Positions 10,240 through 20,170 of a stretch of DNA of 64,000 nt are shown here, piece after piece. The DNA lies in NCBI GenBank assembly GCA_021296235.1, contig JAGWAS010000001.1, forward strand, positions 1 through 64,000. Direction: 5' to 3'. Position 1 is the stretch's first letter; each line of letters starts with the position of its first letter. The notes beneath the pieces were generated by a model that saw only the letters and a list, made by a program, of their open reading frames with translations, made no database searches and had not been told where the DNA came from. The position numbers were made by a program, and so were the translations under genes. The DNA comes from Paracoccaceae bacterium. Its GTDB lineage: Bacteria > Pseudomonadota > Alphaproteobacteria > Rhodobacterales > Rhodobacteraceae.

Positions 10240-10782
10240 ATACCCCGAAGACCATACAACGCGCCTCCTGCGCGTCATACGGGCCCCCGTGCGAACGATC
10301 GCATTGAGGCACCGCAAATCCGCCTGATCGGAGCTGACGGCGACAATCTTGGACTTAAAACCCCTCAACAAGGGATTGAACTTGCGAAACAGGCGAGTCT
10401 TGATTTGGTGGAGATATCTCCAACCGCAGAGCCGCCCGTCTGCAAGATCATGGATCTCGGCAAGTTCAAATACGCGCAGCAGAAACGTGAATCCGAATCC
10501 CGAAAGAAGCAGAAAACCATTGAGGTCAAGGAAGTAAAATTCCGCCCCAACACCGACACCCATGATTACAATGTCAAGCTCAGGAGCGTGGAACGCTTCT
10601 TGGGAAATGGTGACAAGGTAAAGGTCACGATGCGTTTCCGAGGGCGGGAAATGGCTCACCAGCAAATTGGACAAGATCTGCTGGAACGGGTCGCCGAGGA
10701 CATCAGCTTGGTTGGAAAGATTGAGGAATTGCCCAAACTTGACGGCCGGCAGATGTACATGATGATCGCTCCGGCCAAGTAA
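10240..10782 (+). CDS. infC: Translation initiation factor IF-3, probably started at a non-canonical codon
   Basis: [102 protein letters not shown]...MYMMIAPAK. Conserved N-terminal residues lie upstream of the ORF-track start (TTG 10405); no ATG/GTG/TTG exists between the in-frame TAA at 10210-10212 and those residues. Confidence 0.9.
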   Translation: MPRRPYNAPPARHTGPRANDRIEAPQIRLIGADGDNLGLKTPQQGIELAKQASLDLVEISPTAEPPVCKIMDLGKFKYAQQKRESESRKKQKTIEVKEVKFRPNTDTHDYNVKLRSVERFLGNGDKVKVTMRFRGREMAHQQIGQDLLERVAEDISLVGKIEELPKLDGRQMYMMIAPAK

Positions 10783-10926
10783 TCGACCGCCTGCAAGCTC
10801 GCTGCGGTGATTGTTTGATCGACGGTCCACGGCATTCGGACAATTCAATTCTGCGCTTGTTCAGGTTGGGTACTGCACTGCTTTTGAAGTCCGGCCGGAT
10901 TGCCGGAAGTTGGCTAACCTGGAGGA

Positions 10927-12144
10927 ATGCGGGATGATACAAGGGCCAAGCTTGCTTGGGCGGCAACCGTGCAACCTGTAGTCATTTGTGCAGCCAAACG
11001 CACGCCAATCGGTTCGTTTCAGGGCAGCCTTTCCAAAATTTCCGCAACAGATCTCGGGGCAGTTGCAATTGGTTCACTTTCGGCTTCCGTGGGGTTTGAT
11101 CCCTCGGCGGTGGACGAGGTTGTATTCGGTTGCGTCCTTGCTGCAGGCCTCGGACAAGCGCCCGCCCGTCAAGCCAGCATCGGTGCGGGATTGTCTGACA
11201 GCATCCCCGCAACCACCATAAACAAGATGTGCGGCTCTGGAATGAAGGCGGTCATGCTTGTTCATGATCGTTTGGCTCTCGGGCATGCCGACATGGCCAT
11301 CGCCGGCGGAATGGAAAGCATGACAAATGCCCCTTACCTCATTCCAAAATTGCGATCCGGGGCAAGGTTGGGACATGCCGGAGCTGCCGACCACATGTTT
11401 CTCGACGGGCTTGAGGACGCATATGAAAAGGGACGGCTGATGGGCACCTTCGCTGAGGATTGCGCCTCATCATTCAGGTTCTCAAGGGAGGATCAGGACG
11501 ATTATTCGCTCCGTTCCCTGCAGCGTGCCTTGCAGGCACAGCGTTCCGGAGCATTCGCTGCCGAAATTGAAGACGTCATTGACAGCCGCAATGGTGAGGT
11601 CGTCCTGTCGGTCGACGAACAGCCCCAATTTGCAAACCCCGAACGCGTACGCATGCTGAAACCCGCTTTCCGGCCGGACGGGACGGTTACCGCGGCAAAT
11701 TCCTCATCAATTTCCGACGGAGCTGCGGCCCTGCTGATCGCCACTGAGGGATTCGCGGAATCGAATGGATTGCCGACGCGGGCCCGAATTGTCGGCCACG
11801 CTACTGCCGCTGGCAAGCCTGCCCTCTTTACAACCGCACCCGCCCTTGCCGCCAAAAAATTGCTGCAACTGGTTGATTGGTCTGCAGCCGATGTTGGCTT
11901 GTGGGAAGTGAACGAGGCGTTCGCGGTTGTTGCGATGGCATTTGCCAGGTTGGTTCAAGTTCCTCAGGACCGGATGAACGTGAATGGCGGAGCATGTTCG
12001 CTCGGCCACCCGATCGGGGCATCCGGCGCCAGAATTTTGGTGACACTCCTGCACGCCATGGAGGCAAATAACATAAAGCGCGGTGTCGCCGCGATATGCA
12101 TTGGCGGCGGCGAAGCGACCGCGCTTGCCGTTGAGCGACCCTGA
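10927..12144 (+). CDS. Acetyl-CoA C-acetyltransferase (thiolase)
   Basis: 405 aa: VVICAAKRTPIGSFQGSLS, INKMCGSGMKAVMLV (active Cys), NVNGGACSLGHPIGASGARILVTLLH, AAICIGGGEATALAVE. Confidence 0.94.
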   Translation: MRDDTRAKLAWAATVQPVVICAAKRTPIGSFQGSLSKISATDLGAVAIGSLSASVGFDPSAVDEVVFGCVLAAGLGQAPARQASIGAGLSDSIPATTINKMCGSGMKAVMLVHDRLALGHADMAIAGGMESMTNAPYLIPKLRSGARLGHAGAADHMFLDGLEDAYEKGRLMGTFAEDCASSFRFSREDQDDYSLRSLQRALQAQRSGAFAAEIEDVIDSRNGEVVLSVDEQPQFANPERVRMLKPAFRPDGTVTAANSSSISDGAAALLIATEGFAESNGLPTRARIVGHATAAGKPALFTTAPALAAKKLLQLVDWSAADVGLWEVNEAFAVVAMAFARLVQVPQDRMNVNGGACSLGHPIGASGARILVTLLHAMEANNIKRGVAAICIGGGEATALAVERP

Positions 12145-12159
12145 CCGGACCGTTCGCCG

Positions 12160-13080
12160 TCAGCCCTCGCCCAATGCGGCCACATTTATGGTGTCCTTCC
12201 ACCGCCTGTGAATCCAGTACCATTGCTCCGGATGGGCCCTAACCCGGATTTCAAGGCTTCTGTTCAGCTCCTGCGTCATTTCCGAATGGTCGCCATGCCT
12301 AATTGGCATCTCAAACTCAACATCAAACTCCAGCCCGTCGGGGCGGCGGACTGCATAGAACGGGACCAAGAGTGCGCCGGTCTTGACGGCAATCCGGGCA
12401 ACTGCCGTATTGGTCCTGGTGGGCAAGCCCATGAAGTTGAGTTGATCCCCCTCTCTTGAATACTGATCATTGAGTATCAATGTGATCCCGCCATCCCTGA
12501 CAAATCTAACGAACTCCTTCGTGCCAACGTTGCCGCGCGGAAATACCGGTTCACCGATCCGTTTCATCGTCCTGACGTAGTGCCGGTTGAAATATGGATT
12601 GTTCATCGCCCGATAGACGCAACCGACCTCATGACCTCTCCTGATTAGCTGCACCCGGCCGGCCTGGGGATTTCCAAAGTGGCCGGTTACCAATATGACG
12701 GGCTGTCCCGCAGCAGCGGCCCGTTCGATTTCCGACAGCCCTGGACCCACCGGCATTCTTTGCGAAACGTGTCGGACAAACTGATCGGTCGCATAGGTTT
12801 CCATGAAGATGCGAGTGAAATTGCACACGCAGCCGCTGAAGATTCGCTTGCATTCGTCTTCCGGCATGTCGGGGAAAACATGCTTAAGGTTCCCGTAAAC
12901 ACGTTCCTTGACGTCAGTCAGGGGAGCAACAACACGTTCAATGAACGCTCCCGCCGACCTGACCCTTCGTTCATAGGGCATCAGCCTCGCGGAGGCAAAA
13001 AAGAGCCGAAGGCCGAGATCGATTGCAAATTCGGAAACTTTGCCGTCGAGTTCAACAATTCCTGGTGTTCGTGCGGTCAT
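12160..13080 (-). CDS. Lipid A biosynthesis (lauroyl) acyltransferase family protein
   Basis: LVTGHFGNPQAGRVQLIRRGHEVGCVYRAMNNPYFNRHYVRTMKRIG...LILNDQYSREGDQLNFMGLPTRTNTAVARIAVKTGALLVPFYAVRRPDG, i.e. HtrB/LpxL-type acyltransferase motifs. Confidence 0.85.
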   Translation of the reverse strand: MTARTPGIVELDGKVSEFAIDLGLRLFFASARLMPYERRVRSAGAFIERVVAPLTDVKERVYGNLKHVFPDMPEDECKRIFSGCVCNFTRIFMETYATDQFVRHVSQRMPVGPGLSEIERAAAAGQPVILVTGHFGNPQAGRVQLIRRGHEVGCVYRAMNNPYFNRHYVRTMKRIGEPVFPRGNVGTKEFVRFVRDGGITLILNDQYSREGDQLNFMGLPTRTNTAVARIAVKTGALLVPFYAVRRPDGLEFDVEFEMPIRHGDHSEMTQELNRSLEIRVRAHPEQWYWIHRRWKDTINVAALGEG

Positions 13081-13969
13081 TTCCTTGCTCAATTTTCCCG
13101 CCTGTTTTCGTAGCTTCCCTGTGCCAGATGTAGAGACCGGAAGCAGCAATCACAAATGCGCCGACATAAGTCCAGAAATCGGGAAATTCATTAAAGAAGA
13201 TCATTCCGTAAATGGCCGAAAACACAAGTGCCATGTAACCGAAAGGGCTTACAACTGATGCTTCTGCCAAGAACAGCGCCCTTATGATGAGATATTGACC
13301 GGCGGTGCCAAACATCGCAACGAGAGTCATCGGCAGAATATCTTCAAGCGCAGGAGTCGACCAACGAAACGGCACCACGACTGAAGCAATTATCGTGCCC
13401 AGGATCGTCGTGAAGAAGAAGCTCGCGGCAATGCCCTCGGTTCGGGACAGAAACCTTGTGGCGATTGCGTAGCCGGAGAAGGACAGAGCAGCGATTAGCG
13501 GGAAAAGGGCATAAGGCGAAAACACCGATGTTCCGGGCCTGATTATGATTATCGCTCCTGCCAAACCGATGCATACGCCAAGCAGGCGCCGCCAACCGAA
13601 TTGTTCACCAAGAAGGATCCAGGCTGCAATGGCGATTACCAACGGGTTGATCTGCAGGATGGCGGTTGCGGCGGCAAGGTCGATATTGGAAAATCCAATG
13701 AAAAAGCTGAGTGTGCCGATGTAGAGGAGAGCCGATCTGAGCAACTGAAGTCCGGGACTGCGAGTTCGCAGAACCACACCGGTCGTTCGCCATACCAACA
13801 GTCCCGCCAGCAGCATCTGGCCGATATACCGCACCCAAACAATCTGCATGACATCATATCTCGACGAGAGACCCTTTCCGACCGCATCCATGCTTGACAG
13901 GAAGAAGATCGCCAGAATCATCATTGCGATTGCCTTGGAGGAGGAGGACAGTCGGGTCAAATTTGCCAT
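13052..13969 (-). CDS. DMT-superfamily (EamA) transporter
   Basis: 305 aa, about 10 hydrophobic helices, two EamA-like halves (FLSSMDAVGKGLSSRY...VMQIVWVRYIGQMLLAG; FPLIAALSFSGYAIATRFLSRTEG). Confidence 0.88.
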   Translation of the reverse strand: MANLTRLSSSSKAIAMMILAIFFLSSMDAVGKGLSSRYDVMQIVWVRYIGQMLLAGLLVWRTTGVVLRTRSPGLQLLRSALLYIGTLSFFIGFSNIDLAAATAILQINPLVIAIAAWILLGEQFGWRRLLGVCIGLAGAIIIIRPGTSVFSPYALFPLIAALSFSGYAIATRFLSRTEGIAASFFFTTILGTIIASVVVPFRWSTPALEDILPMTLVAMFGTAGQYLIIRALFLAEASVVSPFGYMALVFSAIYGMIFFNEFPDFWTYVGAFVIAASGLYIWHREATKTGGKIEQGNDRTNTRNC

Positions 13970-14215
13970 CCGTTGCCCCTGCCAAGTATGGTTGATTCCG
14001 TAGACGCCCGATGGGAAAACTGGTTATCGGCACCTGGAATGATCTTCGTTACCCGTCAGAGCAAAAGAACGATAGCGGAATTTCGTGCGACTGATAATGT
14101 CCGGCTGCCGACAGGATCACAGCTATGGGCTCAGACAGGATTCGGTTCCTGCTCACCCCGCCATTTGCTTCCGCCAATCTCGGTTACGAAATCAACAGGA
14201 AGGTGAAACAGAAAA

Positions 14216-15712
14216 ATGATCAGAAGCGGAAGCGAGTATCTCGCGTCGATTAGGGATGATCGGGTTGTGTTCATCAACGGCGAGCGGGTTAAGGATGTGC
14301 CCACCCATCCCATGTTCAAGCCAATCGTTGACATACGCGCCAAGATCTATGATCTCCAGCATGCCGCGTCCACCCGAGATGTCATGACCTACCGGGATGC
14401 CGGCGAGAACTTCGCAATCGGTGTGAAACTTCCGAGATCACAGTCGGACTGGTGGGACAAACGCCGGGCAGTCAACACAGTCTTTAACGAGATCGGCGGC
14501 GTGGTAACGCGCGTGGGTGATGAAACCGTCGGTGAAATGTGGTCGCTGTTTGACGGGCAGGATGTTCTCAATGAGGTCGATTCACAGTTTTCGGAGAACA
14601 TCCGCAATCACATTGATCGTGTTGTGCAGGCCGACCCCTTCCATGTCTCGGCAAACACCGATCCGAAGGGGGATCGGTCCAAGCCGCCGCAGGAGCAGGA
14701 CCCCGACATGCTTCTGCATGTCGTCAAGGAGACGGACGAGGGTATCGTCGTGCGCGGCGCCAAGTTCGAAACTGCCGCTCCGTATGCCAATCAGGCATTC
14801 ACAAAACCGACGATCGCCAATTGGGGCAACGAGGCCTATTCCGACTATGCGGTCGGTTTCATCTGCGACCTGTCGGCCTCCGGCATCAAGATGATCTGCC
14901 GCACAGGCTTTGCCGGCCGTTCGCCGGTTGCGGACTATCCGCTCGCGAACCGATTCGACGAAATCGACAGTCTCGTGATTTTTGACAACGTCCTGATCCC
15001 CTGGGAAAATGTACTATTCTACCGGCATACGAGAGCAGCGGCGTTCATCCGCGCCACATTGCACAGGTATTCGGCATTCGCATTTGTCCAAAGAAATCTG
15101 GCGTTTGCCGACCTGATGATCGGGGCCGCACTGTGGAACGTGCGCCAAACCGGCCTCGACAAGCAACCGGCGGTGCAGGAAAAACTGGCGAAGCTGGCCG
15201 TCTACAGGGAAGGAATAAATGCACACCTGACCGCAGCGGTGGCCTTGGCCGAAATCAGTCCCGGCGGATTGCACATGCCAAATCAATCCCTGCTGTACAC
15301 CGGGCGCGTGCATGCGTGTTCGCAATGCCACGAAATGGTTCATATCGCCCGCGAACTCTGTGGCGGCCAGATTTGCGTAACCCCGGACAGCGCCGCTTTC
15401 GAAGATCCCGAATCTGGAGCCTGGCTGCAGAAATACTACACGGTCAATGAAGACTGGATCGCCGATGACCGCCGCAGGTTGCTTGCATTTGCAAGGGATC
15501 TGCTCAATTCCGATTACGCTGGCCACCGCTTGACGTTTCAACTGTTTGCGCAGTCGCCGCCGTTCGCCCACCTCGGCGCGGTCTATCGGAATTTCGGCTG
15601 GGATGGTCCGCTTGAATTCGTGAAGAATTCCGCAGAGCTCTCCGACGGCGTTTGCAGCGAGCGAACACTTGACGGCTGGCTTGAGTCGCAGCCGCATCCG
15701 GATGCCGGCTAG
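14216..15712 (+). CDS. 4-hydroxyphenylacetate 3-monooxygenase (HpaB/PvcC)-family oxygenase component
   Basis: 498 aa: RSGSEYLASIRDDRVVFINGERVKDVPTHPMFKPIVD, YANQAFTKPTIANWGNEAYSDYAVGFICDLSASGIKMICR, VLIPWENVLFYRH. Group D two-component flavin monooxygenase family. Confidence 0.9.
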   Translation: MIRSGSEYLASIRDDRVVFINGERVKDVPTHPMFKPIVDIRAKIYDLQHAASTRDVMTYRDAGENFAIGVKLPRSQSDWWDKRRAVNTVFNEIGGVVTRVGDETVGEMWSLFDGQDVLNEVDSQFSENIRNHIDRVVQADPFHVSANTDPKGDRSKPPQEQDPDMLLHVVKETDEGIVVRGAKFETAAPYANQAFTKPTIANWGNEAYSDYAVGFICDLSASGIKMICRTGFAGRSPVADYPLANRFDEIDSLVIFDNVLIPWENVLFYRHTRAAAFIRATLHRYSAFAFVQRNLAFADLMIGAALWNVRQTGLDKQPAVQEKLAKLAVYREGINAHLTAAVALAEISPGGLHMPNQSLLYTGRVHACSQCHEMVHIARELCGGQICVTPDSAAFEDPESGAWLQKYYTVNEDWIADDRRRLLAFARDLLNSDYAGHRLTFQLFAQSPPFAHLGAVYRNFGWDGPLEFVKNSAELSDGVCSERTLDGWLESQPHPDAG

Positions 15713-15751
15713 CAGACCGCAAACGCCGCAGCTGAACCGGAGGGCGCAACC

Positions 15752-16951
15752 GTGAAAGCCAGCGACGATCCCGGCCGGGAACGGTTCATCTCCGGAATGA
15801 GCCATGCAGCCAACACGGTTAGTGTTGTTACAACCGACGGCCCGGCCGGTCGATCGGGCGTAACGGTGTCGGCCATGTCATCGGTGTCGGCGGACAGCGA
15901 GATGCCGACGCTGCTGATCTGTGTTCATCATCTCAGTCCGGTTTGCGGTGGCATTCTTGGCAATCGCGTGTTCTGCGTGAACCTGCTGCGCGATGATCAG
16001 TCATTTGTTGCGGACACATTTGCCGGCAGAGTCCTTCCTGCCGGCGAAGACAAGTTTTCCTGCACCATGTGGGCAACTGGCAAAACCGGCGCACCGGTTG
16101 TTGTCAATCACCTTGTTGCCTTTGACTGCGAATTGATTCAGAATTTTCGGGTCGGCAGCCATGTCATTTTCGTAGGGCAGGTTGTGGAGACCATCATCCA
16201 CGACGGCCATGCCCCGCTCATCTATGCCAACCGTGGATACGGAACTCCATTGCGGTTGGATGAAGCAGCAGTCACAGGCCAAGTTGATGAACCGAACAAT
16301 CTGCGCATCGGCTGCTTCTTCACCTTCGCTCCGGTCTACCTCCCGCGGCTGATCGCCGAGCTTGAGCGGCAAAACCAAGAAATTGACGTCTCGTTCATCG
16401 TCGGTCACCAAGGGCAGGTCTTGGAGGCACTTCGCTCGAATGCCTGCGACATTGCCTTGAGTTACGATCTTCAGTTGGACCGGCAGATCAGGATCGAGCA
16501 ACTGGCAGAAGCCAAGCCATACGTGTTGCTTCCGGCCAGCCACGAACTTGCTTCATTGGAGCGCGTGCCCATGCATGATTTGGCCAAGCTGCCAATGATT
16601 CTTCTGCAGCGTCCGCCAAGCGAGCAGTATTTCCTTGGATTGTATCGCGAACTGGGAATTGAGCCGAACATTCGCTTCAGGACACCATCATTTGAGATGG
16701 TTCGAGGTTTGGTTGGCCGAAATCTCGGCTACAGCCTGCTCACTACGCGACCGGCAACGAATACAACCCATGACGGCTGCTCCGTGGTCGCGCTTCCGTT
16801 GGCGGACGAGGTTTCGCCCGGCAGAATTGTCCTGGCAACCGTTAAGGACAGGGAACTCAAACTTGCCGCAAAGCAGTTTGCCAGCCTGTGCAGGAAGTTC
16901 TTCACCAAAGCTTCAGAGGGATTGCAGAAGCATGATTCACGAGAGAATTAG
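15752..16951 (+). CDS. Flavin reductase (HpaC/RutF-like) fused to a C-terminal LysR-type effector-binding domain
   Basis: 399 aa, GTG start. N-terminal ~170 aa reads as a flavin reductase (FISGMSHAANTVSVVTTDGPAGRSGVTVSAMSSVSADSEMPTLLICVHHLSPVCGGILGNRVFCVNLL). C-terminal ~205 aa reads as a LysR substrate-binding domain without HTH (NLRIGCFFTFAPVYLPRLIAELERQNQEIDVSFIVGHQGQVLEALRSNACDIALSYD...GLVGRNLGYSLLTTRP). Confidence 0.85.
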   Translation: MKASDDPGRERFISGMSHAANTVSVVTTDGPAGRSGVTVSAMSSVSADSEMPTLLICVHHLSPVCGGILGNRVFCVNLLRDDQSFVADTFAGRVLPAGEDKFSCTMWATGKTGAPVVVNHLVAFDCELIQNFRVGSHVIFVGQVVETIIHDGHAPLIYANRGYGTPLRLDEAAVTGQVDEPNNLRIGCFFTFAPVYLPRLIAELERQNQEIDVSFIVGHQGQVLEALRSNACDIALSYDLQLDRQIRIEQLAEAKPYVLLPASHELASLERVPMHDLAKLPMILLQRPPSEQYFLGLYRELGIEPNIRFRTPSFEMVRGLVGRNLGYSLLTTRPATNTTHDGCSVVALPLADEVSPGRIVLATVKDRELKLAAKQFASLCRKFFTKASEGLQKHDSREN

Positions 16952-17351
16952 AAGGTTCAACACAAAGGACACATATCCGGAGCAAGATCTTGACAATGAT
17001 CTTTGTCAAGCCGTGGTTGCAAGCGGAAAACTTGTCTTCCTAAGGGGACAGGTATCGCAGGATCTCAATACGAACGAAAGCCTTTATCCGGGTGATGCCC
17101 GCATGCAGGCCAGAAAGGCCATGGAGAACATTGAACTGCTGCTTCGCGAATCCGGCAGCTGCATTGAGCACATTTGCCGGATCGTTGTTTACCTGACCGA
17201 CATCCGCCACCGAAATGACGCGTACCGGGAAATCGGCAACAGCTTGCGCGGGGTGTTTCCCTGTTCGACCGGATTGGTGATCACCACCCTCGCCCGTCCG
17301 GAATGGTTGGTCGAAGTCGAGGCAACGGCAGTTATCCCCGAGGAAGGTTGA
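16932..17351 (+). CDS. RidA family protein
   Basis: IRRFNTKDTYPEQDLDNDLCQAVVASGKLVFLRGQVSQDLN...ARMQARKAMENIELLLRESGSCIEHICRIVVYLTDIRHRNDAYREIG...VFPCSTGLVITTLARPEWLVEVEATAVIP. ATG at 16932 overlaps the end of the upstream fusion gene. Confidence 0.9.
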   Translation: MIHERIRRFNTKDTYPEQDLDNDLCQAVVASGKLVFLRGQVSQDLNTNESLYPGDARMQARKAMENIELLLRESGSCIEHICRIVVYLTDIRHRNDAYREIGNSLRGVFPCSTGLVITTLARPEWLVEVEATAVIPEEG

Positions 17352-17355
17352 TCCA

Positions 17356-18036
17356 ATGACATTCTCGATCCTGGGGCTGTGCAATCGGACCGGCATGATC
17401 GGCACTGCAATTGCAACTTCGTCGATTTGCGTGGGAGCACGGTGCCCATGGGTCCGCACCGGTGTCGGTGCGGTGTCGACCCAGAACATAACCTTGCCGT
17501 CCATTGGCCCCTTGGTTCTCGACCGACTTGAGGAAGGCAGAACTGCAGGCGAAGCCCTCAACGACATCATGGGATCAATCGATCAAGGCGAATACAGGCA
17601 GGTCATCGTCATCGACAACGTTGGGCGCTCGGCGGGAATTTCCGGAGCAAAAACGCTTGGTACATACGCCATGAAGGCGGGTGAGAGCTGCATTGCAGCT
17701 GGAAATCTCCTGCACAGCGAAGAATTGCCACAGGTCATGACAAAGTGTTTTGAGGAATGTGCCGATGAGCATCTGGCAGGCAGGCTGCTGACCGCGCTGG
17801 AGGCTGGTCTGCACAAGGCCGGCGGCGAGGAGGGGTCCGTCCATTCCTCGGCAATCCTGGTGCATGCAAATCAAGTCTGGCCACTTGTGGATCTGAGGGT
17901 TGACTGGGATGACAGTGACCCCGTGCTGGCGCTGAGGAAACTGTGGGCCGATTATGAGCCGCAAATGGAGGATTACATTACAAGGGCACTCAACCCTGCG
18001 GCTGCCCCAAGTTACGGAGTTCCCGGTGATGAGTAG
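17356..18036 (+). CDS. DUF1028 domain-containing protein
   Basis: MTFSILGLCNRTGMIGTAIATSSICVGARCPWVRTGVGAVSTQNITLPSIGPLVLDRL...ALEAGLHKAGGEEGSVHSSAILVH; DUF1028 (Ntn-hydrolase-like) pattern. Confidence 0.88.
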   Translation: MTFSILGLCNRTGMIGTAIATSSICVGARCPWVRTGVGAVSTQNITLPSIGPLVLDRLEEGRTAGEALNDIMGSIDQGEYRQVIVIDNVGRSAGISGAKTLGTYAMKAGESCIAAGNLLHSEELPQVMTKCFEECADEHLAGRLLTALEAGLHKAGGEEGSVHSSAILVHANQVWPLVDLRVDWDDSDPVLALRKLWADYEPQMEDYITRALNPAAAPSYGVPGDE

Positions 18037-18077
18037 GAGTTCGGTGCAGGAATTCGCCGTCCAGGTTTGGAATTGCC

Positions 18078-20153
18078 TCAATCGGCAAGCGCGACCAACT
18101 CGCGCCTGAACGAAACGCAATCGGGGTCGATCACACCGCTGTCCAACTCCTCGGCGAACTTTCTGCCGGCGAATACGGCGTGCGCAATGGTTGCAGGTGC
18201 TTGTGCATCGCCCAACACGGCCAGCAATTCGATTCCTGCATCGGACCATTGCTCCTTCCGGGAATTGAGGTCCCGATAGAGTGTGTCGTTTGGGATTCGT
18301 GATGTCACAGGCACCACGCAATCTGCTTCAAGCTGGGTTTCGGCACCGGTGTAACCGCAGGAAAATTCAACAACCCCATCATCGGTTCCGGTCAGAATCA
18401 TGTTCGGCAATATGGTTACGCCCATCTCCAGCAGCCGTCGCTGGATCACATGCTGTTCCATGGTGTTGCGGGTCCAAGTGGAAACCTCGGATGCGGGGGT
18501 AACCAAGGAAACACTGAATCCCTCCGTTGCCAGCAGTTCTGCAAGCACACCTGCCATGTAGTAGTGATCATCATCCCAGATCACGACGCTCCTTCCGGAA
18601 GGCCGTCTGCCGTCAATGAGTTGGTCAGGATCAAGGATCTCGGCGTCTCCAGAGAAGGCAATTGGCATCGTCCAATGATGCCCAACCCCATCCGATCGCC
18701 AGTACGAACCGGTTGCCAGCGCAATCCTCGAATAGTCGAGTTCCATGATTTCATCGGCAGTCAGTTCATGTCCAAGAAACAATTCGACGTTCGGCAGGCC
18801 AATAAGCTGCTGCAGGCGGTAATCCCGCACCCTGATCCAAGCGGCCAATCCGGGCAGGGATGCCTCCCTTGAAACTCGACCGCCCAACTCGCCGTTTGAC
18901 TCAGCCAAGGCCACATCATAGCCGCGCTTTCCCAGCATTTGGGCAGCCTCCATGCCGGCAGGGCCTCCGCCGATGACCAAGACTGGTTTTTCAGACTCCC
19001 GCGGCCTAATGCGCTCCGGATGCCAACCACGTCGCCACTCCTCTCCCATCGCGGGATTCTGCGTGCACCGGATCGGCGACATGGTGAAATCTCCCGAAAC
19101 GCAGATGTTGCAGCCAATGCATTCCCGGATGTCTTCGGTTCGATTTTCTTCGATTTTCTTGGGAAGGAATGGATCGGCTATTGAAGGGCGGGCACAGCCG
19201 ATGAAGTCAAGCATCCCCTTCTGGACCAGTGAAACCATTCTGTCCGGAGAAGTGTAGCGTCCAACCCCCACTACAGGTTTTGTTGTCAAACCCTTGATGT
19301 TCCTGAAGTAATCCTCTTGAGCCCCTTCGGGGGAAAAGCGAGAGGTTCGGCTGTCATTTTCCCAGCCGGCAAGGCACACATCCCAGAGATCCGGGAGTTC
19401 AGCGAGCATGCCAATCATGTCCTCGACCTCAGCCCTTTCAAGCCCATCCGATCCCATCAGCTCGTCAAGCGAAATCCGGCATGGCACGGCGCAGGCCCCT
19501 CCGACCGCATCTTTGGTTTCAATCAGGATTTCCCGAAGAAGCCGCACCCTGTTCTCAAGGCTGCCGCCGTATTCGTCGGTGCGCTGGTTGTATCTGCGGG
19601 ACAGGAAATGATGAAAAAACCCGAGGGCATGGCCGGCATAGACATAGACAAGATCGAACCCGGCCCGCCTGCCCCGCACGGCCGCATTCCTGTGCCAGCG
19701 CCTGATGTTTCGGATGTCGTCCAAATCCATTTCACGCGCTTGCACCGGATCGTAGGTGAAGCTCGCAACCGGCAGCGCCGTGGGTGCCATCGGCACCTCC
19801 CTGCCATAGAGATTCGGTCCGTTGAGGCCATTGTAGGCAAGTTCGATTCCGGCAAGCGCGTTGTGCTCATGAATGCGATCGGCCATCTTCGCAAGCATTG
19901 GGATGTCTCTGTCGTCCCAGAGACGCAGTTCAATGAATGGGTTGATATCGGAAGTTGGATGTATCTCCACCTGTTCGGTGCAAACCACAGCCCAACCGCC
20001 TTCCGCCTTTACGCCCCGCATTTGAGCAACCGCACTTGGATCTCGGTAACCCATGCCGTTGCAGTGGGGCACCTGATAGAATCGATTTTTGGCGGTAACC
20101 GGCCCGATCCGGACCGGCTCGAACAGGATGGCGTAGCGGGCGTTCACGTTCAC
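18078..20153 (-). CDS. FMN/4Fe-4S/FAD oxidoreductase of the trimethylamine/dimethylamine/histamine dehydrogenase family
   Basis: 691 aa: OYE-like TIM barrel (LFEPVRIGPVTAKNRFYQVPHCNGMG, SRRYNQRTDEYGGSLENRVRLLREIL), Cys cluster CIGCNICVSGDFTMSPIRCTQNP, NAD(P)/FAD fold PVLVIGGGPAGMEAAQMLGKRGYDVALAE. Confidence 0.9.
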   Translation of the reverse strand: MNVNARYAILFEPVRIGPVTAKNRFYQVPHCNGMGYRDPSAVAQMRGVKAEGGWAVVCTEQVEIHPTSDINPFIELRLWDDRDIPMLAKMADRIHEHNALAGIELAYNGLNGPNLYGREVPMAPTALPVASFTYDPVQAREMDLDDIRNIRRWHRNAAVRGRRAGFDLVYVYAGHALGFFHHFLSRRYNQRTDEYGGSLENRVRLLREILIETKDAVGGACAVPCRISLDELMGSDGLERAEVEDMIGMLAELPDLWDVCLAGWENDSRTSRFSPEGAQEDYFRNIKGLTTKPVVGVGRYTSPDRMVSLVQKGMLDFIGCARPSIADPFLPKKIEENRTEDIRECIGCNICVSGDFTMSPIRCTQNPAMGEEWRRGWHPERIRPRESEKPVLVIGGGPAGMEAAQMLGKRGYDVALAESNGELGGRVSREASLPGLAAWIRVRDYRLQQLIGLPNVELFLGHELTADEIMELDYSRIALATGSYWRSDGVGHHWTMPIAFSGDAEILDPDQLIDGRRPSGRSVVIWDDDHYYMAGVLAELLATEGFSVSLVTPASEVSTWTRNTMEQHVIQRRLLEMGVTILPNMILTGTDDGVVEFSCGYTGAETQLEADCVVPVTSRIPNDTLYRDLNSRKEQWSDAGIELLAVLGDAQAPATIAHAVFAGRKFAEELDSGVIDPDCVSFRRELVALAD

Positions 20154-20170
20154 TGTTGCCGGGATGGTGG

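Noticed and set aside
9312-10259. 315-aa minus-strand ORF
   Set aside because: Antisense to thrS and the infC 5' region; no recognisable domain.
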